Part shown: positions 34,101 through 45,439 of the stretch, one piece after another
Layout of the letters: each line of letters starts with the position of its first letter
Numbering within the stretch: position 1 is the first letter of the stretch
Assembly: GCA_047967505.1 (NCBI GenBank)
Contig: CM106538.1
DNA: 64,000 bases
From: Dipteris shenzhenensis
Taxonomy: Eukaryota > Polypodiophyta > Polypodiopsida > Gleicheniales
Strand: one strand, 5' to 3'
Translations under genes and position numbers: made by a program
The notes under the pieces: model-generated
The model's database searches: none
What the model was told of the DNA's origin: nothing
Seen by the model: only the letters and a program-made list of their open reading frames with translations

Positions 34101-37100
34101 TTGTAAAAATTCTCTTTCGCCAGTGGGCATTTTATTCTTAGTGGTTCCTTGGTCAAGCACATTGTGTGTGGTATGAATGCTTGATCAAGCAAAAGTGTTG
34201 AGAAATAGATGATCATAGCATCCAATATCAATGGGGCTAAGTGTGCCTAAGTGAACTTGGTTGTCTCTAGTTATTTGCTAGGCTAGTAACATGTGGGTGT
34301 TATGTGGTAACACCTCCTTGCATGTGAGACACAGGTGGAGTGCTTTGTGAAAGACAAGTGGACCCTTCCCCCTTGCTTATTTAAAGTCTTGTACATGAGT
34401 GTGTGAGACATCTTAGTGACTTGTACTCTCTTCGTAATCAATACAAAATTAGTGTTGCTTTGTCACATCTTGTTTCTCATGTTAGTTTGAATCTCTTCGT
34501 TTTAATACCTAGCAGCCTCGACCGTTGGAAAGGTCACCTCCCCATCTGTAAGCCCCCCAAATGAGGAGAGCATGGGGGAGGGAGACCTAGAACAAGAGGA
34601 TCTGAGCCAGCAACAGTACGGAGCTGTACGGAGGCTTGGGACAGCATGTATGGATCCAGAGGCTGAAAAGGACCTGAAACAGAGCAGGACCTGCAGAGGA
34701 CAAAGGCGCCTACTTGGAAGTGCCTTTGGTCCTGATAAAGGGCCTGCAATAGGCCTCTATGTTAGGGTAAAGGGTGGCGCATACCACGTCTCAAAATGGG
34801 GGAGCAGAGGCCAGCAAAAGCTTGGCAAACCCCCCTATATACAGCCCCACAGGACTGGTGGGGGGAGGGAGCTGGTCAGCCATATGGCCCAGCACACAGC
34901 CCCAAAATAGTTACAAGTCAGGTTTTTTTAGTTTTTAAGGCTTTTTTAGTTCTTTTAGGTTCACTATAAGTAGAACATTCTTCATTCTCTCTTTCATTAA
35001 AAGATCATTCTTTTACACTCCACGCTTCTCTCCTCTCATCAACCTGTTGTAAGATTCTCAAAAATTTTTAAAATGTTGTAAGAGGTGAGTTCATTTCTAA
35101 CCTATTGCATACGCAAGAACTTCTAAGAATCAAGTTTTTGTAAATTTGATTTTTTTTTCAAATCCGATTCTTTTCTCAAAAACTTGTGTGTACCCAACAA
35201 CTTCAAAAAACCATTTTTGCATTAAATCTTTTTTCCACAAATTTTCCTCTTTACTTCAAACTCTCACAAACTATTTTCAAAAATTTCTCTCCTAGCCTAT
35301 TGGGCACGCAACAACTTTCTCATTTACTTCAAACTCCAACTTTCTACGGTGGGGGTTTGCATAACTGTGTGCTCTATCTTGAGCTCTTCTTATGCTATCT
35401 TTAGCTAACTTAAGCATTTGATTCATATCCTCAAGAAAGTCTTTGGCCACTTGAACCTTCTCTTTTTCAAGTCCCACTGTCATTGGGGCTCTAGGTTGAA
35501 ATCCATACATCATCATGAATGGACTAAAACCTGTAGCTGAATGTTTGGCACTGTTATATTCTAATATGGGCAAATACTGTTCCCAATTAGTTTGCCATTT
35601 ATTTGCATATGTTCAAAGCATATCCTCAATGATCTGATTGACTCTTTCAGTTTGACCATCACTCTGTGGAGGGTCCGCGGTGCTCATATTCAATGAAGTT
35701 TCCAATCTCTTAAACACAGCCCTCCAAAAATGGCTATTAAATTTGCTATCCCGATCACTAACAATACCGGCTGGTAGCCCATACAATCTATAGATATGAT
35801 GCACAAATAGCCTAGCTAATTCTAGAGTTTTAACGTCTTCATTGATAGGAATAAAATGAGTCATCTTGGTCAACCGATCCCTCACCTAGGACCTTGACAT
35901 TAATTCCCTCTCGATCATTTACATGAAGCGCAAATAGATATATTACAAACATAGAACCTTTAAGGGAAATGTCGACTGATTCTTCCGAGGTCATGCTACC
36001 TCGGCTAGAGCGTAACATTCCTTCCCTCTTCAGACATCAGCGTCCTCGATGATAAAGTCTAGGAACACTCTCCGCAACTGGTATACGGATTCCCAGGTAG
36101 CTTCTGATAGAGGCTGACCATGCCATGCAGCTGGAGCCTCCATGTGAGGCCTAAAGCCCCCCCTCATACCTACTGTTGCAAGCTACGACCCAGCCCGTGT
36201 GCTGGTCGCCTATGATGCCGGCCTGAGTCTCTCTGGGCACAGTGAGATTCTAACACCCTCCCTCAATGTCACAACTGTGGGCCAATCCCCATACGTCTGA
36301 TGAGGTGCTCCATCTTTTCTCGAGGGAGTGCCTTCGTGAAGAGGTCGGACAAGTTGTCGGCGGTCGAGCAGTACATGAGCTCAATCACGTTGTTGATGAT
36401 GAGCTCTCGAACAAAGTGGTAATGAACTTCGATATGCTTGGTCCGCCCATGGTACACTGGATTTTTGGCAATGGCTATGCAACTCTGATTGTTGCACATC
36501 AACACTGTTGCGTCCTCCTGACACACGTCTATGTCCTCCAGAATCCATCTCAACCACAATGTCTCACAAGCTGCTGTACATGCGGCTCTGTACTCTGCCT
36601 TTGTAGATGAAAGGGCCACTGTGGGTTGCTTCTTACTCAGCCAAGAGATGGCACCAGATGCAAGTAAGAAGAAATACCCTGTTGTTGATCTTCTGGTGTC
36701 AGCATCACCCGCCCAATCACTGTCACAGAACCTGCCTAGTTCGATGCCTTTGGTGTAGGTGATCCTGTAGGTGCAAGTATCCTTTAGATACCTCAGCACC
36801 CGTAAACCTGCATCCCAATGACTCTTTCTGGGAGAAGCAGAGAACTGGCATAATAGTCCAATTGCATAACAAATATCAGGTTGAGTATTGGTAAGGTAAA
36901 GCAAGCTTCCTACGAATCGTCGGTACAAAGGAGTATCAACCGACTGAGATGTGTCATGAACACTTAGCTTGAGCCGGACCTCCATGGGAGTTACTGCTGT
37001 CCTGCAAACCTCCATCTGGAATCTCTTTAGAAGTTCTCTGCAATATGTCTCCTGTGAAATGAAGATCCTATCTTTGGCCTGCTTTACTTCTATCCCAAGG

Positions 37101-40100
37101 AAGTATTGTAATAACCCAAGGTCAGTCATCTCAAACTCAGTCATGAGTAGTTCCTTGACCTGGGAAATCTTCTTGACATGGTCACCTGTCAAGATAAGAT
37201 CATCAACATAGAGGATGAGTACCAATCGCAACCCCTTCTCAATGAACAAGTAGAGGTTTGACTCAGAAGGGCTCCGACTTAGCCCTATCTTCTGAAAGAA
37301 TACATCTATCCTTTGGTACCAAGCTCTGGGAGCCTGTTTCAGCCCGTATAACGCCTTCTTTAACCTGCAGACTTTTAATGGGGACCCTGGATCTTGAAAG
37401 AGCCTCCATGTGAGGCCTAAAGCCCCCCCTCATATCTGCTGTTGCAGGCTGCGACCCAGCCCGTGTGCTGGTCGCCTATGATGCCGGCTTGAGTCTCTCT
37501 CCCCAGCCCTCCTACCTCTTACTGCCCCTTGTCCCCTCAAATCGGGGGCTCACAGGTGGGCACAATGAGATTCTAACAGTAATGCCCTGCCATGGGCTCC
37601 TTTATAGGCCCCAAGGTCTCTAGAAACTGACTGACCAGGCTCCTTCTGGCTGACTCAGCCTGCCTAAAACCGCCCCCACCAGGTTCTATATCTTTGGCTG
37701 TGGGCAGCTCTTTTTGGGCTGTGAGCTTTCTGCATATAAGTGGGGGTGGGGCCCATGAAGTCGGCCACCAGACAAGGTACCGACCCTGCTGGTCGGTCAT
37801 CTAAAGGGGCCTGGGCAGAGCCTATAAAAGGCCCACTTCTCCATTGAGCCCAGCATCCAGTGCATTACAGAAAGCCTTCTCCAAGGCAGTGTTCAGCACC
37901 CAGATCTGGGGGAGTTTGTGAGAGAGTTCATCAGTTTTTCTCCAGCATCCTGCTGTGATTTGTACTGCTCCCTTGGAGCCATTTTCTGCCCACCATCCGG
38001 TGGATGAATATACTCTCTCTCCATCTATTCTTGCTGTTATTTCTGAGTGTGTTTCTGTTGCATCTGTGGTCATCTATCTAAGCTGAGTGTGTAAGAGTTA
38101 GAGAGATCTTGGGTGGAGGATTGAGTGATTCATTCCCTCTTCATTTCTAACAATTACAGTATCCAGCAGCCAGCAGGTTTGGGAGCAGCAGGAGTAGCAG
38201 TACACACACCCTCAGGTCTACATCCAGGAGGCAGAGGAGCCAAACGTTGCTGCAGACTGAGCTCATCTAGGGCAGGAGCCTAGGCTATCTTCTAGGACAG
38301 CAAGGTGCTGAGGTCTTTGGACAGAGAGTCTATACACGCTCGAGGTGGAGCACGTGTCCATAGCTTTGGATGTGGAAATATATTGTTTTGGTGGTTTCTA
38401 TATCTGGCTAGATCAATTAGTCTGCAGATCTATTTGAAGCCCATACAGTTATGTTAACCTGATCAAGTTTGGGGCTGTTTCATCTGGTATCAGAGCCAAC
38501 TTTGAACTTGTTGCTTTGGGGAAAGCGTAAATTCCCTTTGGTGAAGGATGCATATGTCCATGGTAGTAATAGCGAGAAGAGATTGAGAAAATCCAGTTGG
38601 ACAAGCTTTGGGGGCTTCATGGGCTGATTGCGAAGTTCAGCAAAGTGATTGGATGTGCTTTGAGGATGGAGCACCCTGAGAATTCAGCAACGAATCTTCA
38701 GCTTGTGCAACAGAGTTTCTGCAAGCACTGCGTTCCTGGAGTTGGAACATTGCTTTTGTACGATTAAGAGGATAGCATCCTCAATCCGGCCTTGTGTCTG
38801 TATTAAAGGGACAGACCATCTGAGCGCAGTTTTGGTGTATTGGCTGGTGGGCTGTTGTGCCCTGAGATCTAGGCCATGAGTTGCGCAGATTGTTGTATCA
38901 GCTGATGGGCTGTTGCGTCCTGGAGTTCACGGCTGCGTATGGCTGTGTTAGCCTTGGTATGAAGGATTCGCTGTCTAAGGTAGCAGAGTACCAGGGCAGG
39001 ACTACCAAGGTAGACGATCGGATGGCGAGCCTAAGGCTGATTGCTTATGCTTGTGGTGTTAGCATTATTCACTGATGCCTTTAGTGGTGCATCACCTAGG
39101 ATATGCTGTTTAAATCACCTATTTCTGACAGCATGCTGTGTGAAACGCGCATGCTCTACCCCCATTTGTGATTTTCCCCAAAGTGTTGTGATTCATCTTG
39201 CTGCGATTGAGGCTTCCAGCCCGTTCCAGGCTTGTTTCCAAGGTGCGAAATGACTCTAGCAGCTGTGTGTGGTTCCAGGAGACGAGCTTGTGGTGCGGTT
39301 AAGGTTTCAAAAGACCATCAATCTTCAACTGATGTATGGCCATTTATTGTCTTATTTTTCAGACTACAATGTAGGTACCTAGCTGGTATTTGCTGCCCAC
39401 AGACCTGTTGGTCTTCCGTGGACATTACTAGACTTTCTTGCTTCTCTTATAAAACTACCCTCCTCTCTTTCTTAAAGAAATTAGGATGAGAGTAAGGCAA
39501 ACACGCTACTCTCTTGGCAAACATGCATACTTCACAGCATAGACTGTACTAAAGACAAACGAAATAGACTCAAAAAAACCTCAAATAGAAAATACAAAGG
39601 AAAATGAGGCACAGCAGCACGTCGAGGAAAAGCGAGAGGGCATGTAATGAATCTGTGCACCTTTGAAACTACAAAGACTTTGCATACAAGATTCATTTAG
39701 TTGTATTATACAATATTGTACCATGTTGTCAATATCTCTGAGTCCATCTTGTACAACTGGTTGAAACATGCAAATAAAAACTTGTCATCTGGTAAACCAT
39801 AGTCAGACCGTCTAGGTTGACAAGCAGGGTCCAAAACGTCAGTATTTTTCTGCAACATACCAGGGATGAACAAAAAAACGTCAGCATTTCTCTGCAACAT
39901 AACAGGGATGAATAAAAGAACACATTGTCTTAGGAAAATTTCCCTTCGTTTTCAAACTTTATGCACAGAAGACTTCTTCACCAGGAAAGAAATTTCCAGT
40001 TATAAAATCACCTGCTTATAGTCATTGACAAAGTAGCAATGTGGTAGATGAACAAGTTTCTCTGAGTATATATGTGCCAACTGAGTTGGAGAAACAAACT

Positions 40101-41630
40101 GCACTCACAAGGTAAAATGGGTGACATCCTGCTATAAGACAAATATAATTGTACACCCATGCACTAGTGTGCAGGTAACAATAAGACAGTGCAAGGCTCA
40201 CAAGATTACCTCATCAGTCACCAAATAATCAATGTAATTAGCACCAGTTGTTCCAGGAAATCCCATATAGGACACTTGTATTGGAGCTGGTTGCATTGCA
40301 AAAACTTCATTTCGAGCTCCCTGAAAGATAAAATTAAGCAGCTCAGAGAAAGCCCAAAAAATGCAGGAATAAGAACTCAACACAGTGAAACTTTGGTTCA
40401 CATGATTCATTAAGCACCTTTGTGTATCCATTGAGATTGATAAGAATCTGTATTTGATCATCAGCAATTGTCCTTGCTATTACATCAGATGAATAAGATG
40501 ATACATCTATGAAATGTTCAGCTTCTGCAGCTATTCGCATCCTCCACTCACTCCCATCACTTTGACTTAATGCATAGCAGAATACCTGCATGATTTTTCA
40601 GACTCAGTAAAAGCTTTCAGCCTCTGAAAGATTGATTGCCCTGCATCATAGAACAGACTGAGAAGCAGAAGCAGCATACCTCCACATTTTTTCGATCATG
40701 CATTCCAAAAACAGAACCCATGAGATGAGAAAGGGGATGGTTGCCAAAATCACTGCTAACATAGCTGAAAGCCAACAGAGTAAAAAGTAAGCAGCAATAT
40801 AACCATGACAAGACTAAGAGTCTCAAATACCTGGAAAGTCAAATTGGCATGCACAGTCAGTTAAACTTTACTATGTACCCTTGAAAATTGTAGAATTCTC
40901 ACAAATTTTTATTGAAAAGTTTTGTGCATGTAGCCCTTTCAAACATGTGATACAGAATTCTAAAAAAATTATGACCTTTCACCCAAACAATCAAGATAAT
41001 AACAAAACGGGCTGCATACCCAACTCTTAATCGCCCACTGCCACCATCATTCTTTACAGGTATGGCAGGAGGATGATTGAATGATTGCAGGCCAAAGCGT
41101 GACGCAATCAAGCAGCAATGCTCTGCATACTTGCGGCTGAAATTCAAAAATATGAAAACCTGAGAAATTGATGGCATGAGCGTGCAAATTACCAAAGGAG
41201 AAAAAGGAATAGAAAAGAGAGAAAAAAGTGTTCCTTGCTTTCACAACACTATACCTGATCTCCAAAGCAATAAGGGGATCAATGGGATATGCAATAGCAT
41301 GAAAAGGCTGAACACTGGGAAGAAGCTGCATCTGTTATAGTCCATGGCATTTAATCCACATCAAGCCATTCTTTAGATTTATGAGATAAATGCATACATG
41401 CTTTTAAAATTCAAACAATGAGGACAGCTTCCGTTTCAACTATAGAAGGAAGTCTGAAATCAAAAAATGCTTTATCCCATTGATTAAGTTTGGAATAACC
41501 CTTGACCAAGGCGAGCTATAAAATACTGACTGAACTCAGAAATGCTTACAGCAATTACCTGGATCTGCCGTTTGATAATGCCCTCAATTTCCATGAACTT
41601 GGTCTCACGGTCATCCCAGTCACAGACACA
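29963..41630 (-). CDS. SEC: O-GlcNAc transferase SECRET AGENT type (C-terminal half)
   Basis: UDP-GlcNAc:protein O-GlcNAc transferase, which puts single GlcNAc on Ser/Thr of nuclear and cytosolic proteins. Thirteen minus-strand exons: 41630-41559, 41331-41255, 41136-41020, 40764-40680, 40585-40418, 40320-40210, 40098-40012, 39849-39722, 31100-31018, 30939-30834, 30675-30529, 30342-30222 and 30076-29963. All borders are GT-AG and phase is kept throughout: 1,416 nt, 471 aa and a stop. The protein follows plant SEC closely: [76 protein letters not shown], ending FPLDL. The HTTGTD and FNQLYK motifs form the UDP-sugar pocket in the human homologue. The N-terminal TPR half (about 500 aa in plants) is not in the window. 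SEC is preferred over SPINDLY on sequence. Confidence 0.93.
31416..32491 (+). mobile_element. 5'-truncated LINE in SEC intron (LINE B)
   Basis: Flanked by a perfect 14-bp target duplication AAGACATATACATA (31402-31415 and 32492-32505), with an A-rich tail before the right copy. Coding matches the 3' end of a plant LINE ORF2: [16 protein letters not shown], then a zinc-binding zf-RVT-like segment [19 protein letters not shown] and a long C-terminal tail to about 32362. The beginning (31430-31756) is in another frame, so one frameshift is present. Antisense to SEC. Confidence 0.92.
32690..33400 (-). repeat. Solo LTR of the gypsy B family
   Basis: Matches the 5' LTR of gypsy B (50158-50825) over several blocks: GGCCCAGAAATAAGGA, GGTCTTTATTGCAATAGAA, TTTTATAGACTAGGCC, CATTAGAGGTTAGCGAAATG and the TCCCCACA region. 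No coding sequence nearby. Borders are approximate. Confidence 0.65.
33401..34522. other. SEC intron, unassigned
   Basis: About 1.1 kb without coding or clear repeat identity. The right part (34380-34510) resembles an LTR end: a TCTTCGTAATCAATAC polyadenylation-like area just before the next LTR. Confidence 0.35.
34523..34915 (+). repeat. LTR-D family fragment (copy 1)
   Basis: Begins GTTGGAAAGGTCACCTCCCC and shares CATCTGTAAGCCCCC and AAATGAGGAGAGC with the LTR at 46121. Only the first third of the LTR is present. Confidence 0.7.
34916..35291. other. SEC intron, unassigned AT-rich stretch
   Basis: T-rich with short repeated phrases (CAAAAACTT, CTCACAAACT). No gene seen. Confidence 0.35.
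35292..35885 (-). pseudogene. Gypsy integrase fragment
   Basis: The minus-strand frame 35885-35613 gives an integrase core ([46 protein letters not shown]) with the second Asp and the catalytic Glu segment. 35573-35292 continues with [15 protein letters not shown] and the C-terminal region. A stop separates them. No RT or LTR is joined to it, so it is an isolated remnant. Confidence 0.85.
36139..36264 (-). repeat. LTR-F copy 1 (3' LTR of copia B, part)
   Basis: The minus strand begins TGTTAGAATCTCACTGTGCC next to a TTGAGGGAGGG purine tract that follows the copia B coding end. Matches 37399-37578 over about 125 bp, apart from one 55-bp indel. It probably extends below 36139. Confidence 0.75.
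36269..37395 (-). pseudogene. Copia B: RT C-terminus and RNase H
   Basis: The minus strand carries [15 protein letters not shown], then from 37249 an open 326-codon frame: [12 protein letters not shown] (active-site box), [61 protein letters not shown]-type end ([12 protein letters not shown]) and [10 protein letters not shown]. Upstream of 37395 the coding sequence stops abruptly at an LTR-F segment, so gag to mid-RT is deleted. TKAEY where most elements have TEAEY changes one acidic residue of the RNase H site. Confidence 0.88.
37399..37578 (-). repeat. LTR-F copy 2, fused to copia B RT
   Basis: Minus strand TGTTAGAATCTCATTGTGCC at 37578, ending at the same GGAGGCTC point that continues as RT sequence. 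This is a deletion junction between LTR and pol. Confidence 0.7.
37579..38482 (+). repeat. LTR-D family, copy 2, with downstream priming site
   Basis: Shares CCTATAAAAGG (TATA region), ATCCAGCAG, GGGCAGGAGCC..., GGTGGAGCACG and TTTTGGTGGTTTC blocks with the LTR at 46121-47298. It is followed by TGGTATCAGAGCC at 38485-38497. The middle (to 38152) has another TTCTAACA end, so it may be composite. Confidence 0.6.
38485..38497 (+). other. LTR-D primer-binding site
   Basis: TGGTATCAGAGCC, complementary to the 3' end of initiator Met-tRNA, three bases after the LTR end. Confidence 0.85.
38498..39721. other. SEC intron: leader-like sequence after LTR-D
   Basis: About 1.2 kb without gag or pol. The left part probably belongs to the LTR-D element, which may be non-autonomous or truncated here. 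No gene supported. Confidence 0.4.
39722..41630 (-). CDS. SEC: SEC exon cluster 1 (eight exons)
   Basis: Covers the linker after the TPRs ([12 protein letters not shown]) and the first catalytic lobe to [12 protein letters not shown]. Introns here are 104-254 nt, the normal size for this gene. The last exon of the cluster ends within a Trp codon completed 8.6 kb away, and its 3' splice site is tandemly duplicated (see 39833-39913). Confidence 0.93.
39833..39913 (-). promoter_or_regulatory. Tandem duplicated 3' splice site in SEC
   Basis: A 42-bp unit (AAAACGTCAG ... CAGGGATGAAC) at 39833-39874 recurs at 39875-39913. Each copy includes a TATGTTGCAG acceptor. The proximal one starts the exon at 39849; the distal one would start it at 39891 and add 14 codons ([14 protein letters not shown]) in frame with no stop. 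Confidence 0.8.
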
Positions 41631-41934
41631 CTGAGATACCAGAAAATAGTGATCCTCCACTATAAGTTATATACAAAACTTTTTGAGAGTAAACATCACA
41701 CACACCATAGGCTGGAAAAAGGCAAAGCACAAAGTACCCACACATGCTTAGCTGTAACCATGCAATATCAATGCATGCACTCATGTTTCCACACCTACCC
41801 CATACACACATTCCAAGACTACACTTAATAGATCTCCACCCCAAAAAGATCAATTTCAGACTTATTTGAAGATAGCCATCCATGTAGGAAGATATATCAA
41901 TGCAGGTCTATCTAGGGCAAAGCCGGGAACAAGC
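41631..41934. other. Probable SEC intron upstream of first visible exon
   Basis: Follows the acceptor TGGTATCTCAG of exon 41630-41559. No TPR-coding exon seen. Confidence 0.5.
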
Positions 41935-42094
41935 CCAGTAAAAAGGAACAAGGCAACTTTGAGCTCATGGCAGTCACCCAAATGGCATCATATTCATGAA
42001 GCATGGCAGTAGAATAGACCAAATTTTATGAACACATTCCAAAACAAAGGTAAGATTGGAAAGAAAAAAACTGAGGTATAGAAAAAGACTACCT

Positions 42095-42149
<55 letters not shown>

Positions 42150-42538
42150 TTTATTACCTTTTTTGAAAGACTGAAGGGTCTATGAGACTGAAGAAAATAA
42201 AGATACAATAAAAGCTAAGGGTGGCCACTAAAGCTGGGCATCCACACCCAAGGCTGAGGTTTGAGACGAGAATGTCAAAAAGAGATAAACCACAGTCTCT
42301 ACAGGAATATACACATATGCCTGTCCGTATGAGAACCAAAAACATCAAAAGAAGGGGAGGAAGACCCTTGTCAATGGGCCAGTAAAAAGGAACAAGGCAA
42401 CTTTGAGCTCATGGCAGTCACCCAAATGGCATCATATTCATGAAGCATGGCAGTAGAATAGACCAAATTTTATGAACACATTCCAAAACAAAGGTAAGAT
42501 TGGAAAGAAAAAAACTGAGGTATAGAAAAAGACTACCT

Positions 42539-42579
<41 letters not shown>

Positions 42580-42810
42580 TTTATTACCTTTTTTGAAAGA
42601 CTGAAGGGTCTATGAGACTGAAGAAAATAAAGATACAATAAAAGCTAAGGGTGGCCACTAAAGCTGGGCATCCACACCCAAGGCTGAGGTTTGAGACGAG
42701 AATGTCAAAAAGAGATAAACCACAGTCTCTACAGGAATATACACATATGCCTGTCCGTATGAGAACCAAAAACATCAAAAGAAGGGGAGGAAGACCCTTG
42801 TCAATGGGCC
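41935..42810. repeat. Tandem duplication of about 440 bp with GA microsatellite
   Basis: Unit 1 (41935-42378) and unit 2 (42379-42810) are near-identical and differ mainly in the length of an internal (GA)n run (about 42097-42146 versus 42541-42576). Confidence 0.93.
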
Positions 42811-43382
42811 AGCCGGTCAGCTGACCCTCTGAGTGATGGAGCCTATGTATGCTATGTAAGAGACCAACTCTATCGGTTCGCTGAGGAAAGAAGAGATGAT
42901 CTTGGCTCTGGTGAGGACTAGCGCCGTCAAGGAAGGAAATCAAATTGTTGTTGATTCTCAACCTGATAAGTCTGTCTCCGAGAAACAGCTCATCATCTAA
43001 TGAGCGCTATCATCACTCTAGAGGTCTATCTCCCCAAGTCGAATAGTAAAGATACGGTCCTCAAACGTACGTCAACTTGAGAGCGAGTGTGTCATGTCAA
43101 GCTCTCTAGACCCAAGAGTTTTCCCTTTGTGGCATGTAGTTATATATTTTGACACTCGGCATGTTGCCAAAATATTGAGCCATGAGCTCTTTGTAAAAAG
43201 GAATCACGTTTGGAATTTGTAAGAGTAGTTTCCACGCTGAACTCTTGTACTCAGATTCTCTTCATGAATAAAAACCTTCAAGGGGGTCCAACCCGACGAT
43301 TGTCCTGGGTCCTTGTGTGTTTGTAGAGAGAGGGAGAGAGGGAGAGCAAGAGAGAGTGTTTGCAGTAAATTTGTCTCCTAAG
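42811..43382. other. Unassigned, LTR-like
   Basis: No gene seen. The stretch 43090-43320 (many short AT runs, then CTTCATGAATAAAAACC and a short GAGAGAGGG tract) looks like the transcribed part of an LTR, but no partner was found. Confidence 0.3.
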
Positions 43383-43570
43383 ATTACACTTTAACCCATT
43401 AGAGGTTAGCGAAATGCATGCATTCTCAGTTCTTGGACTATTTCTAGTCCCTTATGGGCATCCCCACAGTCCTCTTTTTACCAATGCAAGGCAAAAGTAA
43501 AACAATAAAACTTATTCCTAGTTAACCAACTTCACAATTCTTTGACCGAAGTCAATTCTAATAAAGATTA
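43383..43570 (-). repeat. Gypsy B 3' LTR, partial
   Basis: Shares CCATTAGAGGTTAGC, TTGGACTATTTCTAGTCCC and AATTCTAATAAAGATTACT with 50670-50805. Only about 190 bp of the LTR remain. Confidence 0.75.
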
Positions 43571-43573
43571 CTA

Positions 43574-43876
43574 TTAATTGTGATACAACTGTAAAACTTG
43601 AGGATACTCTGAGAAGAATTCCTCATCTACCCACTTGGCATCAAGTCCCAAATAATTCTTAAACTTGACAAGGTATATACAAATAACCTTGCCTCTGGGT
43701 CCTTTCTTCTTTGTATGAGATACAATTTGTTCTGGTTGGAGGATCTCCTCCATCTCTTTCACCTCACGTGGCTCTTCTTTTGAACTGGTTCTGTGAGTTC
43801 TGGTCCTTGATACTTCTTTAGAAGACTCACATGAAAAGCATTGTGAATCTTCCAAGTCTCGGGCAGCTCTAGTCAA
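43574..43876 (-). pseudogene. Gypsy B chromodomain
   Basis: The minus-strand frame contains ILQPEQIVSH, IYLVKFKNYLGLDAKWVDEE and FSEYPQVLQLYHN before the stop. This is the aromatic-rich fold that targets chromovirus integration to marked chromatin. It sits at the integrase C-terminus, immediately before the 3' LTR, as in chromoviruses. Confidence 0.8.
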
Positions 43877-43889
43877 AAAGCGACTTCAT

Positions 43890-44930
43890 TTATGACCTCA
43901 CTAACTCTAAATGGTCCATAATAGCTAGGAGACAACTTTGGGTATACTTTCTCTTTTCCTTTCATCTTTCTGAATCATGCTTTTTTAAACTTTAGTAAGA
44001 CCCAATCTGCTTCTTGGAGATTTATCTCCCCTCCGGTGCTTGTATGCTTCCTTCTTTTGCTTTTGTTGAGATCTTTCAATTGTTGTCCGTACTTTTGAGA
44101 GAGTTGTATCTAAGTCTCAGACATACTGGTCGGCTGCAAATATCTCATCCTTTGTTCTAAGGATAGGTGGTAGAATCACCTTTCCATAAATAACTTCGAA
44201 TGGGGCTTCTCCTGTGGAGCTATGAACAGTGTTATTGTATGCAAATTCCACAAGAGGAAGATACTTTTCCCATTCGATCTTCTGCTCAGATGCATAAACT
44301 TGAGAAGATCCGATACCGTGGAATTGGCATTTCACCTTGTCTGTCTAAGGATGAAAAGAAGATGAAAAGTCCAGCTTCGTCTCCATATTATCAAATAATG
44401 CTCTCCAAAATAAACTAGTCAGCCTTGGGTCTTGATCACTAACAATCGACTTAGGCATCCCATGGTGCTTGAAGATCTGTGCCAAAAACAATCGGGCCAT
44501 GTGGAATGAAATGGGCCTGCTTGCTGAACCTGGCAATGATGGTCCATATCCCATCATTCTCGTATCTGGATCTAAGAAGATCAAAGATGAAATCCATGGC
44601 AATGCTTTCCCATGGTCCCTGCGGTATGGGCAGCAGCATGAGAAGTCCTGGGATCTTCTGCCTATCATACTTTACCTTTTAGCACGTAAAACATTCAATT
44701 ACAAACTTGTGAATTTCTTTCCGCATCCTTGGCCAAAAGAAATCTCTCTCAATGGCCTGTGTAGTAGACAGAATACCTCAATGCCTTGCATTAGGAGGAG
44801 CGTGACATTCTTTCAAAACTTTGGCTCGCATGTCTTGGGTCACACAAAGATGATCATCTTTCATGAGAAATATGTCTTTCAGTGTATACTGGCTGGATGA
44901 TACTCCCTATCATGGTCTCTCCGAAATGTG
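43890..44930 (-). pseudogene. Gypsy B integrase
   Basis: In several frames on the minus strand: PWESIAMDFIFDLLRSRYEN and FSKQAHFIP (first Asp region, 44639-44451), then FKHHGMPKSIVSDQDPRLTS (second Asp, about 44460-44400), then EKYLPLVEFAYNN (44335-44117) in the C-terminal part. The first two pieces are separated by a frameshift near 44480. The Glu segment is damaged. Confidence 0.8.
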
Positions 44931-45083
44931 GACCCTGTAAATAAAGCTCTTTCATAGCCGTGATATGCTAAATAAAGCATCTGCAACCCTGTTACGAGCT
45001 CCTGGAGTTATGAACAATCTGAAAATGAAACATGGACAGAGAATTTGCCCACTTCATCTGCTTTTCAGAGATCTTGGTCTGAG

Positions 45084-45422
45084 TCAAGAAATACTAAGAC
45101 TGTAGTGGTCGGTCTTGACTTTAAAGTCAGCTCCAAGAAGATAATGCTTCCAAATATCATGAATAACTGCTAGCATCTCTTTCTCATAAACACCCAACAG
45201 CATCTTGGCATCACGCAGCCTCCTGCTTTCATAAGCTATAACCCAACCTTCTTGATGGAGGGCAGCTCCCACACAATCTCCACATGCATCACAGTCCACA
45301 TCAAACAGTTTCTGTAAATGTCGAGCAATGAGAATAGGCTCGGTCGCTCGCTTTTCTTTGAGAGCATTAAAAGCTGTCCTTTGTCTTTCTCCCCACCTAA
45401 AAACTATATTTTTCTTGGTCAA
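45084..45422 (-). pseudogene. Gypsy B RNase H
   Basis: 113-codon open frame: FRWGERQRTAFNALKE, FDVDCDACGDCVGAALHQEG, VIAYESRRLRDA, YEKEMLAVIHDIWKHYLLG and KTDHYSL. This is the gypsy-type RNase H with its Asp and Glu positions. It lies between RT and integrase. Confidence 0.85.
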
Positions 45423-45439
45423 GTCATGTAAGGGGGCTG

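Noticed and set aside
29963-41630. SEC as a pseudogene
   Set aside because: Thirteen exons have GT-AG borders, matching phases and no stops, and key motifs are kept; decay would have broken some of these.
42811-43382. Possible integrated pararetrovirus end
   Set aside because: Only a polyadenylation-like area was seen; no movement, coat or RT motif supports it.
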